DNA from: Cloacimonetes bacterium TCS62
Lineage (GTDB): Bacteria > Cloacimonadota > Cloacimonadia > Cloacimonadales > TCS61
DNA length: 8,606 nucleotides
Reading direction: 5' to 3'
NCBI GenBank assembly: GCA_001577185.1
Contig: LSCM01000040.1
Location: forward strand, 1 to 8,606
Each line of letters begins with the position of its first letter. The first letter of the stretch is position 1. The translations under genes were made by a program, and so were the position numbers. Of the stretch, positions 1 through 5,941 are shown one piece after another. The notes beneath the pieces are model-generated. The model ran no database searches. It was not told the origin of the DNA and saw only the letters and a list, made by a program, of their open reading frames with translations.

Positions 1-63
1 TTGTCAAAATATTCTACAAAATAAGGAGTCAAATTGCGTCCAATAGAAAGAAAAAAATGAATG

Positions 64-828
64 CTAATAATTTCTTAATTGTCTACTGAGCTCATAGAAA
101 GTAACTGCCGCACACACCCCTACATTCAACGAGTTCTTCCAACCAAAGAGCGGAATCTGAATTATCTCATCAACTAATCCCAATGTTCGCTTAGGGATAC
201 CTAACGCTTCATTACCAAAGATAAAAGTAACCTTGCTATTAAACTCTGTTTTTGATAGAACTTTGGCATTTTTTGTAGTCTCTAAAGCATATATTTTATT
301 CTTTTCATTTTTTAATTGAATTATCAGCTTCTCTAATGATTTATTTTGTTCCCAAATTATATGATTCTCGGTTCCCATCGCTGTTTTCTTAACTTTAGGA
401 TGATCAGGATTTGGAGTATAACCACAAAAATATATTTTAGATATACCAAAACACTCGGCAGAACGTATTATTGAACCTACATTAAATGCAGAGCGTAAGT
501 TGTTTAAAATTATTGATACGGGTATTTTTTCCCTATTATTAGTTTCACCGTCTTTTTTATAGATAACAATATCTTTATCCTGCTTATCTCTACCAAATTT
601 CTGTTCCAATGGAACTGCAAACGATAAAAAATCACGAAGAGTCAATTCATCGATCTGCTTGATAATAGCTTTATTCATATATTTTAAGCATTTGTTAAGC
701 TCAAATAACAAACTCATTCTTTGAGTAACATTTTCCCAGTTACTTTCTATATTTGTGATAAAATCTAATATCTTTTTTTCTTGCTTTTGCTTAGAAAAAC
801 TCAAAAACTTTGTTTTAGAAAATTTCAT
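64..828 (-). CDS. TrmH/SpoU-family (SPOUT) RNA 2'-O-ribose methyltransferase
   Basis: Probable S-adenosylmethionine-dependent enzyme that methylates a ribose 2'-OH in tRNA or rRNA. The C-terminal ~150 residues carry all three SpoU motifs: motif 1 around residues 109-122 (N, R112, then NVGSIIR), motif 2 FGNEALG at 204-210, and motif 3 at 225-246 (IPLFG, then SLNVG, ending YE). These form the knotted SAM site; R122, E207 and N235 fall at the usual active-site and fold positions. Residues 1-100 are mostly helical and charged and do not resemble the L30e-like domain of RlmB/TsnR. They are unassigned and may bind substrate RNA. The ATG is preceded in frame by a TAA at 838-840, so it is the first possible start apart from rare codons; no good Shine-Dalgarno site is visible. 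Stop TAG. The gene stands alone, divergent from the thioesterase. Family confident; target nucleotide unknown. Confidence 0.9.
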   Translation of the reverse strand: MKFSKTKFLSFSKQKQEKKILDFITNIESNWENVTQRMSLLFELNKCLKYMNKAIIKQIDELTLRDFLSFAVPLEQKFGRDKQDKDIVIYKKDGETNNREKIPVSIILNNLRSAFNVGSIIRSAECFGISKIYFCGYTPNPDHPKVKKTAMGTENHIIWEQNKSLEKLIIQLKNEKNKIYALETTKNAKVLSKTEFNSKVTFIFGNEALGIPKRTLGLVDEIIQIPLFGWKNSLNVGVCAAVTFYELSRQLRNY

Positions 829-867
829 AATTTGGCTTTAACTCTACCTTCTTAATTCAATTGAGCA

Positions 868-882
868 TTTAAGTAACTTAAA
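868..882. promoter_or_regulatory. perfect 15-bp palindrome, possible operator
   Basis: The sequence TTTAAGT-A-ACTTAAA is a perfect inverted repeat with 7-bp arms around one central base. It lies 40 bp upstream of the methyltransferase start, inside the divergent spacer. It is flanked by two direct copies of AATTGAGC (859-866 and 888-895), and ATTGAG recurs inverted at 921-926. Such an arrangement could be a repressor site, but arms this AT-rich also arise by chance. No regulator is known from this window. Confidence 0.3.
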
Positions 883-987
883 ATAGTAATTGAGCTAGAG
901 TCAAATAATTTATGAACATTACTCAATATAACTTCAAATAATTCTGGAAATATAGAAAACTTGCAAATAAATGGTTATGCTAAATGT

Positions 988-1015
988 TTGACAAAAATTA
1001 AAAAAATATTAGAAT
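988..1015 (+). promoter_or_regulatory. sigma-70-type promoter for the thioesterase gene
   Basis: A consensus -35 box TTGACA (988-993) is followed after 16 bp by TAGAAT (1010-1015), five of six matches to the -10 consensus. Transcription would start near 1021-1023, leaving a leader of only about a dozen bases that contains the GGAGGA ribosome binding site at 1025-1030, four bases before the ATG when counted from GGAGG. Confidence 0.7.
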
Positions 1016-1033
1016 AATTGTTGTGGAGGATCG

Positions 1034-1426
1034 ATGGAATATAGAAGAAAAGTGTTCGGGTATGAATGTGATCTATATGGTCATCTTAATAATGCAAATT
1101 ACCTACATTTGTTCGAAGAAGCACGTGCAGATGCATTGGATAAGATGGGGCTATCCGTGAGAAAATTAAACGATCTGGGTTTTCATATTTACATTACAAA
1201 TTTAGAGCTGACATATAAAAAAGGTATCCCGGTAGAAGAAAATATTATCATCAAATCAAAGATCGTAACTGCTAATAGAGTCTCATCTATTTGGAGGCAG
1301 GAAATTTATGACAATAGTTATGAATTATGTAGTACAATAAAAGTTAAAGGGGTCTTTGTTAAAGATGGGAAACCATATAGAATTAGTAAAGAGCTATTTA
1401 ATCAATTCCAAGAATTTATAGAATAA
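1034..1426 (+). CDS. hot-dog-fold acyl-CoA thioesterase (4HBT family)
   Basis: A 130-residue single-domain protein, the usual length for 4-hydroxybenzoyl-CoA thioesterase/YbgC-like hot-dog enzymes, which hydrolyse acyl-CoA (or acyl-ACP) thioesters in the cytoplasm as oligomers. The family signature is at residues 13-31: D13, then GHLNNANY at 16-23, then FEEAR at 27-31. D13 aligns with the catalytic Asp of the 4HBT family, and H17, N19 and Y23 are the usual conserved companions. No signal peptide or membrane segment is present. The ATG has a strong GGAGGA site just upstream and a near-consensus promoter. The gene is the only plus-strand gene in the window and its stop lies 5 bp from the stop of convergent mgtE. 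Substrate cannot be told from sequence; a FatA-like acyl-ACP thioesterase domain is the main alternative. Confidence 0.88.
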   Translation: MEYRRKVFGYECDLYGHLNNANYLHLFEEARADALDKMGLSVRKLNDLGFHIYITNLELTYKKGIPVEENIIIKSKIVTANRVSSIWRQEIYDNSYELCSTIKVKGVFVKDGKPYRISKELFNQFQEFIE

Positions 1427-1431
1427 TCATT

Positions 1432-2766
1432 CTAAACAAGTAGAATTGAAGCTAGTCCTAAAAATGAAGCAAAACCACCAATATCTGTTAGCATTGTTAT
1501 CACAACACTAGAAGCTAAAGCTGGATCTATTTTCAGTGTTTTCATAATAACTGGTATAAGAGAGCCGACCAAACCAGCAATGAACATGTTACAAACCATG
1601 GATATTCCGAGAACCGCTCCCAAGAGAATATCCCCTTTCAAAATATAAGCAATAAGCATTGCAGTTGAGCCGATTAGAAATCCATTGATTAAACCTACTG
1701 AAATTTCCTTCAATATTGCTTTGAAAGTATTCTGAATAGTAAGTTCTCCCAAGGCAATTCCTCTTGTGATCACAGTTAAAGTTTGCGTACCTGAATTACC
1801 ACCTAATCCAGCTACAATAGGCATTAGCACGGCTAAGAAGGAAAGTTTAGCGATCGTTACTTCAAAAATTCCCACAACTGACGAGACTAATAAAGCTGTG
1901 AACAAATTTAGAGTAAGCCAAGGCAATCGTTTCTTCACTGAACTCAAGGGGTGAGTAAAGACTCTATCTTCATTCTCTAAACCCACCATTTTATAAGCAT
2001 CTTCTGATGCTTCTTCATCAATCACATCAATAATATCATCAACAGTGATCCTTCCTAATAAATGGTTATCATCATCAATTACAGGGAGTATATACATATC
2101 ATATTTTCTAAATAGATTTGCCACTTCCTCTTGATCCTCGTTTACATTAACGCTAATGATATCTTCTTCGATCATATCTATTGCTTTGAAATTTTTGGAA
2201 ACCAACAATAATCTAATAGCCTCCAGCAAGCCTATAAATTTGTTATCTTTATCTACCACACAAACATAATGAATTTTCTCAACTTCACTGGATTCATTAC
2301 GAATAATCTCAATTATCTCATCTCTTTTTGCATCTCTGTCAACCGCAATTACTTCGGTTTGCATTAAACCACCAGCGGTTTCTTCATCATATTTTAATAA
2401 TTGCGTAATTTCACTAAGATCTTCTTTGTCTAACTTATTTGTGATCTCTTTAACTATTTCAAATTCTAACTCAGAGATTATATCAGTCGCTTCATCAGAT
2501 TCCATCTCATCCAAAATACTTGCTAGTTTCTGGGATTGAAGAGAATTGATAATGTTTTCTCTAACATCATCAAAAAGCTCATGTAGTACATCTGCTGAAT
2601 TATCGATGTTCAGTAATTCAAAAGTGGATAATTGATGCTCTTTAGGTAAGTTATTAATTATTTCTGAAATATCACCCGGATGTAGTTCATTAATTTCTTC
2701 TCTTACTTCAGAACTTCTATTACTATCAAGTAACTCAAGTATTCTCTTAATATTTTCTTCACTCAT
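1432..2766 (-). CDS. mgtE: MgtE-type magnesium channel/transporter
   Basis: Inner-membrane Mg2+ channel, 444 residues, close to the family's ~450. Domain order is normal: an N-terminal superhelical MgtE_N domain (about 5-125), two CBS domains (about 135-255), a connecting helix (about 260-280), and a membrane domain with five predicted helices (about 283-444). Hallmarks include YDEETAGGLM at 126-135, TVDDIIDVIDEEASED at 241-256, the pore signature GLGGNSGTQ at 320-328 followed by RGIALGEL, and DPALASS at 414-420 with D428 in MLTDIGG, matching the pore Asp of the Thermus enzyme. In characterised homologues, Mg2+ bound between the N and CBS domains closes the channel; the many acidic residues here fit that. 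The ATG is preceded by TGGAG five bases upstream. It has its own promoter and sits downstream of the ribosomal operon terminator. Stop TAG. Confidence 0.96.
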   Translation of the reverse strand: MSEENIKRILELLDSNRSSEVREEINELHPGDISEIINNLPKEHQLSTFELLNIDNSADVLHELFDDVRENIINSLQSQKLASILDEMESDEATDIISELEFEIVKEITNKLDKEDLSEITQLLKYDEETAGGLMQTEVIAVDRDAKRDEIIEIIRNESSEVEKIHYVCVVDKDNKFIGLLEAIRLLLVSKNFKAIDMIEEDIISVNVNEDQEEVANLFRKYDMYILPVIDDDNHLLGRITVDDIIDVIDEEASEDAYKMVGLENEDRVFTHPLSSVKKRLPWLTLNLFTALLVSSVVGIFEVTIAKLSFLAVLMPIVAGLGGNSGTQTLTVITRGIALGELTIQNTFKAILKEISVGLINGFLIGSTAMLIAYILKGDILLGAVLGISMVCNMFIAGLVGSLIPVIMKTLKIDPALASSVVITMLTDIGGFASFLGLASILLV

Positions 2767-2794
2767 AACAACTCCATCAAATTCCAGATTAAAT

Positions 2795-2823
2795 ATTATA
2801 AACTTAAGAAAAAAAGATACAAA
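2795..2823 (-). promoter_or_regulatory. promoter for mgtE
   Basis: On the minus strand a perfect -10 hexamer TATAAT (2795-2800) lies 28 bases before the mgtE ATG. The -35 region is weak: TTTGTA at 2818-2823 with a 17-bp spacer, or TTGTAT with 16. Transcription would begin near 2788, giving a leader of about 20 bases. That is far too short for an M-box or other Mg2+ riboswitch, so any Mg2+ control is probably at the protein level. Confidence 0.5.
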
Positions 2824-2881
2824 TATTTTGTCTACAAATAAAAAATAGAAACACTTTTTTTAATTACTAGCAATTTTAGCT

Positions 2882-2907
2882 AAAAAAATAGCCCCAAAAT
2901 TGGGGCT
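2882..2907 (-). terminator. intrinsic terminator of the ribosomal operon, possibly bidirectional
   Basis: Read on the minus strand, AGCCCC (2907-2902) and GGGGCT (2895-2890) form a GC-rich stem. It extends by one or two A-T pairs into a small AT loop and is followed by A and seven T's (2889-2882). This is about 20 bases past the rplQ stop and is a textbook rho-independent terminator. On the plus strand the same stem is followed by TTTTAATATTTTTTTT, so it may also stop antisense transcripts running in from the left. Confidence 0.9.
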
Positions 2908-2928
2908 TTTAATATTTTTTTTAAAGTT

Positions 2929-3324
2929 TTACTTTTTATTTTCTTTTTCAGTTTCTTTTTCTGTTTTTTCTTTTTGAGTAAATTCTATGATTGCCATTGG
3001 AGCTCTATCACCCTTGCGATAACCGTTTTTTAGAACACGAGTATAACCACCTTCGATTTCTTTAAATCGTGGTGATATATCATCAAACAATCTCTTTACG
3101 ATACTTCTATCCTGTAAAACCTTATAAGCTAATTTTCTATGATGATTTGAGCCTTTTTTCCCATAAGTTATCATTCTTTCGACTAAACTCCGCATTTCTT
3201 TAGCTTTTGCTTGAGTTGTATTTATTCTTTCATGTTCGATTAGAGAAATTACAAGATTCCGCAACATCAGTTTACGATGAGCTTTTTCCCTACCAAATTT
3301 TCTTCCTTTTACTCTATGTCTCAT
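2929..3324 (-). CDS. rplQ: 50S ribosomal protein L17 (bL17)
   Basis: Large-subunit ribosomal protein near the peptide exit region. The 131 residues begin MRHRVKGRKFGR and contain the L17 signature INTTQAKAKEMRSLVERM at 34-51 and the conserved block GGYTRVLKNGYRKGDRAPMA at 92-111. The core ends about residue 115. Residues 116-131 are a low-complexity Lys/Glu tail beyond the minimal family length and probably disordered. The ATG follows an AAGGA site at 3333-3337 that overlaps the rpoA stop codon, with 11 bp between genes. Last gene of the operon, as in most bacteria, and directly followed by the terminator. Confidence 0.97.
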   Translation of the reverse strand: MRHRVKGRKFGREKAHRKLMLRNLVISLIEHERINTTQAKAKEMRSLVERMITYGKKGSNHHRKLAYKVLQDRSIVKRLFDDISPRFKEIEGGYTRVLKNGYRKGDRAPMAIIEFTQKEKTEKETEKENKK

Positions 3325-3335
3325 AAAATTCGTCC

Positions 3336-4349
3336 TTATTTTTTGATAATAACTTTATTTTTTGCTTCTTCTATTTTGTCTCTAATACCTTGTACGTTCA
3401 TACCTAAAGATAGATCATATTTAGATAATAGTTCTTTGATCTCCTCTAAAGATTTCTTTCCAAAATTACGATATTTCAACATCTCATTATCTGTTTTTTC
3501 TACAAGTTCACCGATCTTTTCAATCTTAGCAGCTGCCAAACAGTTACTACAACGAACTGATAATTCTAGTTCATGAACGTTACTATCAATGATCTTTTCG
3601 AGATTCTCCAGTTCGGGATCCATCTCAACTTCTTCAATATATTCCGGTTCAGTTTCAAATAGTACAACCTTATCATACAGATCGCGTAAGATCTTTGCTG
3701 AAAGATATAAAGCATCTTTTGGATCGAGGCTACCATCTGTAGTTAGCTCGATAATTAGTTTATCATAATCGATTTTATCACCAACTCTTTGATTCTCTGT
3801 AGCAAATTTCACAGATTTAACCGGTGAATAGATGGAATCGATAGGAATAACTCCTACAGGTTTGTCATCCATATCATGAGTTTCAGCAGCTTCATAGCCT
3901 CTTCCGATACCAACCCATATTTCCATTCTAAATTCTACATCTTCTGTCATCTCTAATAATACTAGATCCTTATTCATAACACTAACTTCTTCAGTATCTT
4001 GTATCTCTGCAGCTGTAACTTCTCCCAAACCTTTGTGTTCTAGTATAAGTTTTTTTTCTTCGATAGATTCTGTTTTAATCACTATTTGTTTCAATCTTAA
4101 GATAAGATCTATAAAATCAGAACTAGATCCGGGAATAGGTGTAAATTCATGGTGTAAACCTTCTATTTTTACAAAACGCACTGCACAACCTTGAATAGAT
4201 GATAACAACACCCTTCTCATGGTATTACCAATTGTGGTTGCAAATCCAGGTTCAAGAGGTCCTATCTCAAATTTTCCGAACGTTGGACTAAAACTATCTT
4301 CTTCTACCTGAACTTTTTCCGGTAATTGTAAAGGTTCTATGAATTTCAT
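3336..4349 (-). CDS. rpoA: DNA-directed RNA polymerase subunit alpha
   Basis: Alpha subunit; its dimer nucleates assembly of RNA polymerase, and its C-terminal domain contacts UP elements and activators. The 337 residues match the usual ~330. The N-terminal assembly domain (about 1-235) has the conserved GFATTIGNTMRRVLLSS at 35-51. After a short acidic linker, the C-terminal domain (about 258-320) has LSVRCSNCL with R266 and N269 at the positions of E. coli R265 and N268. It then has IGELV and FGKKSLEEIKE, where K299 and S300 match the other DNA-contacting residues. The loop after HEFTPIPG reads SSSD rather than the commoner VVED-like sequence. An AGGAG site at 4358-4362 lies 8 bases before the ATG. 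18 bp downstream of rpsD. Confidence 0.98.
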   Translation of the reverse strand: MKFIEPLQLPEKVQVEEDSFSPTFGKFEIGPLEPGFATTIGNTMRRVLLSSIQGCAVRFVKIEGLHHEFTPIPGSSSDFIDLILRLKQIVIKTESIEEKKLILEHKGLGEVTAAEIQDTEEVSVMNKDLVLLEMTEDVEFRMEIWVGIGRGYEAAETHDMDDKPVGVIPIDSIYSPVKSVKFATENQRVGDKIDYDKLIIELTTDGSLDPKDALYLSAKILRDLYDKVVLFETEPEYIEEVEMDPELENLEKIIDSNVHELELSVRCSNCLAAAKIEKIGELVEKTDNEMLKYRNFGKKSLEEIKELLSKYDLSLGMNVQGIRDKIEEAKNKVIIKK

Positions 4350-4367
4350 ATTTCTTTCTCCTATTTA

Positions 4368-5003
4368 CTACTTGGAATAATACTCAACAATGAGTCTTTC
4401 ATCAACATCGAGTTGAATTTGTTCACGAGTTGGTATACTTAATATTTTCCCTATGAATTTATCTTTATCTACTTCAAACCATTCCGTACTATCAACTTCA
4501 GTTGAAGCTTCTATAGCTTCCTGAATTAAGACCATTTGTCTTTTATTCTCTTTAATTTCAATTTCATCTTCTGGCTTTACTAAAAAGGATGGGATATCCA
4601 CTTTTTTACCATTAACCTTGATATGTCCGTGACGTACTAGTTGCCTAGCAGATTTTCTAGATGGAGCAAATCCCATTTTGTAAACAACATTATCAAGTCT
4701 TGTCTCCAAGAATTGCAATAGATTTACACCAGTAACTCCAGATTTCTTAGCTGCCATTTTAAAATATTTTCTAAATTGCTTTTCTAAAATTCCGTAGATT
4801 CGACGTACTTTTTGTTTCTCACGAAGGTGTAGGCCATAATCACTCATTCTCCTGCGATAACGATTTCCACTACCATGTTCTCCAGGGATATATGCCCGTC
4901 TTTCCATCGCACACTTATCGGAATTACAGCGAGCTCCCTTTAGAAATAGTTTTGTACCTTCTCTTCTACATAATTTACATGATGGTCCTGTATATCTTGC
5001 CAT
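4368..5003 (-). CDS. rpsD: 30S ribosomal protein S4 (uS4), zinc-binding form
   Basis: Primary 16S rRNA-binding assembly protein of the small subunit; in E. coli it also represses translation of this operon. The 211 residues start MARYTGPSCKLCRREG. Four cysteines, C9, C12, C26 and C31 (C-x2-C-x13-C-x4-C), make the zinc-binding N-terminal variant. The S4 RNA-binding domain is at about 99-160, with ETRLDNVVYKMGFAPSR and a RQLVRHGHIKVNGK stretch. The ATG has GAGGA at 5011-5015, seven bases upstream, abutting the rpsK stop TAG. The gene ends with tandem stops TAG TAA. Its presence between rpsK and rpoA is the proteobacterial/FCB arrangement; in Bacillus rpsD lies elsewhere. Confidence 0.98.
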   Translation of the reverse strand: MARYTGPSCKLCRREGTKLFLKGARCNSDKCAMERRAYIPGEHGSGNRYRRRMSDYGLHLREKQKVRRIYGILEKQFRKYFKMAAKKSGVTGVNLLQFLETRLDNVVYKMGFAPSRKSARQLVRHGHIKVNGKKVDIPSFLVKPEDEIEIKENKRQMVLIQEAIEASTEVDSTEWFEVDKDKFIGKILSIPTREQIQLDVDERLIVEYYSK

Positions 5004-5014
5004 AATTTATTCCT

Positions 5015-5437
5015 CTATATTCTTCTAGCTTTTCTTGGTCTACAACCATTATGTGGTAATGGTGTTGTATCTTCTATCATAGTTATTTCAAGTCCGTTGG
5101 AATGTAAAGAGCGGATAGCAGATTCACGTCCACCACCAGGTCCTTTAACTTTAACTTGTACTTTGTTAATTCCCATTTCAAGAGCAGATTTAGCAACTTC
5201 TTCAGCTGCAAGTTGAGCTGCAAAAGGTGTACTTTTCTTAGAACCTTTATAACCAATTTTCCCTCCACTGGACCAAGTTAATATATTTCCAGCTTTATCA
5301 GAAATGGATATTACAGTATTATTGAAACTAGAATGAATATTAGCAACTGCTTCATTAAACGATACACGAACTTTTTTCTTTTTAATTCGTGCTCTTTTCT
5401 TATTTTTCAAACTTCTTCTTACTTTCTTCTTTGCCAC
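5015..5437 (-). CDS. rpsK: 30S ribosomal protein S11 (uS11), GTG start
   Basis: Platform protein of the small subunit that contacts mRNA and 16S rRNA near the E site. The 140 residues are about ten longer than usual because of a Lys/Arg-rich N-terminal stretch (3-24). Core blocks are present: NIHSSFNNTVISISD at 33-47, KGSKKSTPFAAQ at 64-75, VKGPGGGRESAIRSL at 97-111 and PHNGCRP at 128-134; the Asn of this HNG motif is isoaspartate in E. coli. The start is GTG (5435-5437): an in-frame TAA lies two codons upstream, no ATG is near, and a strong GAGGAG (5444-5449) sits six bases before it. 11 bp after rpsM. Stop TAG. Confidence 0.97.
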   Translation of the reverse strand: MAKKKVRRSLKNKKRARIKKKKVRVSFNEAVANIHSSFNNTVISISDKAGNILTWSSGGKIGYKGSKKSTPFAAQLAAEEVAKSALEMGINKVQVKVKGPGGGRESAIRSLHSNGLEITMIEDTTPLPHNGCRPRKARRI

Positions 5438-5443
5438 TATTTA

Positions 5444-5449
5444 CTCCTC
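5444..5449 (-). promoter_or_regulatory. Shine-Dalgarno site fixing the rpsK GTG start
   Basis: GAGGAG lies six bases before the GTG, and its first base is the last base of the rpsM stop TAG. An in-frame TAA at 5441-5443 rules out any upstream start. The overlap with the rpsM stop suggests translational coupling. Confidence 0.85.
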
Positions 5450-5799
5450 TACTTTCGACGACGTCCACGTCTAGTTTTTGCGTTTGTATGGGTTCTTTGA
5501 CCACGTACTGGTAATCCTCTCTTATGCCTATTACCACGGTAGCACCCAATTTCCATTAGACGTTTAACATCTAGTGTTCTTTGTGTTCTAAGTTCACCTT
5601 CAACGACATAATCGTTTTGTATGATCTCTCTCAACATTTTTTCATCTTTTGTACTAAGATCTTGAACTTGCGTATCTTCGTCGATACCTGCTTGGTTCAG
5701 TATTCTTTGTGCTAAAGATTTTCCGATCCCATAAATATATGTGAGACCAATAACAATTCTTTTCTTTTTAGGTAGATCTACTCCTGCTATATGTGCCAA
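5449..5799 (-). CDS. rpsM: 30S ribosomal protein S13 (uS13), TTG start
   Basis: Head protein of the small subunit that forms intersubunit bridges and touches P-site tRNA through its basic C-terminal tail. The 116 residues start with AHIAGVDLP after the initiator Met and include the helix-two-turn-helix region (GIGKSLAQ at 24-31) and the family signature YRGNRHKRGLPVRGQRTHTN at 87-106, ending in a TRRGRRRK tail. The start codon is TTG (5797-5799). An in-frame TAG sits four codons upstream, the first internal Met is residue 55, and a perfect AGGAGG (5805-5810) stands five bases before the TTG, so the assignment is firm. 14 bp after rpmJ. Stop TAG. Confidence 0.97.
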   Translation of the reverse strand: MAHIAGVDLPKKKRIVIGLTYIYGIGKSLAQRILNQAGIDEDTQVQDLSTKDEKMLREIIQNDYVVEGELRTQRTLDVKRLMEIGCYRGNRHKRGLPVRGQRTHTNAKTRRGRRRK

Positions 5800-5804
5800 T
5801 TCAG

Positions 5805-5810
5805 CCTCCT
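5805..5810 (-). promoter_or_regulatory. Shine-Dalgarno site fixing the rpsM TTG start
   Basis: A full AGGAGG lies five bases before TTG, between the rpmJ stop and rpsM. It is among the strongest sites in the window and probably compensates for the weak start codon. Confidence 0.88.
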
Positions 5811-5813
5811 ATA

Positions 5814-5930
5814 TTAACCTTGGCGTTGTTTATGTTTTGGGCTAGAAGAGCAAATTACTCTGATAACACCCTTACGCTTTATTATCTTACAATCTTTACA
5901 TATTTTTTTAACTGATGCTCGAACTTTCAT
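5814..5930 (-). CDS. rpmJ: 50S ribosomal protein L36 (bL36), zinc-binding form
   Basis: The smallest large-subunit ribosomal protein, 38 residues, reading MKVRASVKKICKDCKIIKRK and ending SPKHKQRQG. The zinc ligands C11, C14, C27 and H33 are intact, so this is the Cys-containing, zinc-binding type. Two ATGs stand in tandem (5931-5933 and 5928-5930). The second gives the canonical N-terminus and lies six bases after the AGGAG site, whereas the first is only three bases away, so the second is preferred; the alternative adds one Met. The AGGAG site overlaps the infA stop TAG, and 9 bp separate infA from this start. rpsM follows after 14 bp. Confidence 0.96.
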   Translation of the reverse strand: MKVRASVKKICKDCKIIKRKGVIRVICSSSPKHKQRQG

Positions 5931-5936
5931 CATTAT

Positions 5937-5941
5937 CTCCT
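5937..5941 (-). promoter_or_regulatory. rpmJ Shine-Dalgarno site overlapping the infA stop
   Basis: The infA stop TAG (5940-5942) runs into AGGAG (sequence TAGGAG). Spacing is six bases to the second ATG and three to the first, favouring the second. Ribosomes ending infA would sit on the rpmJ initiation site. Confidence 0.8.

Noticed and set aside
34..60. Tiny plus-strand frame TTG...TGA with AAGGAG upstream
   Set aside because: Only eight codons and no promoter; the AAGGAG match is likely chance in AT-rich DNA.
874..904. Promoter for the methyltransferase gene with -35 TTGACT (899-904, minus strand)
   Set aside because: No acceptable -10 box occurs at 16-18 bp; the nearest (TATTTT) is only 13 bp away. 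The true promoter in the spacer could not be placed.
1419..1434. Intrinsic terminator between the thioesterase and mgtE
   Set aside because: The stem is six mostly A-T pairs with no following T-tract on either strand.
2767..2928. Mg2+ riboswitch (M-box or similar) upstream of mgtE
   Set aside because: The only good -10 box leaves a leader of about 20 bases, and no conserved stem set is visible between the terminator and the start codon.
3277..3576. Plus-strand open frame of 99 codons
   Set aside because: It lies antisense to rpoA/rplQ, has no family resemblance and low-complexity Ser/Phe composition typical of a shadow frame. The same applies to frames at 1766-1954, 6882-7154, 7717-7959 and minus-strand 5083-5268.
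5800..5813. E. coli-like S4-binding pseudoknot before rpsM
   Set aside because: The rpmJ-rpsM gap is 14 bases. Any such structure would have to lie inside rpmJ and rpsM coding sequence, and I could not identify one by eye.
5931..5933. First of the tandem ATGs as the rpmJ start
   Set aside because: It is only three bases from AGGAG and would give an MM N-terminus; the second ATG gives the standard 38-residue L36.
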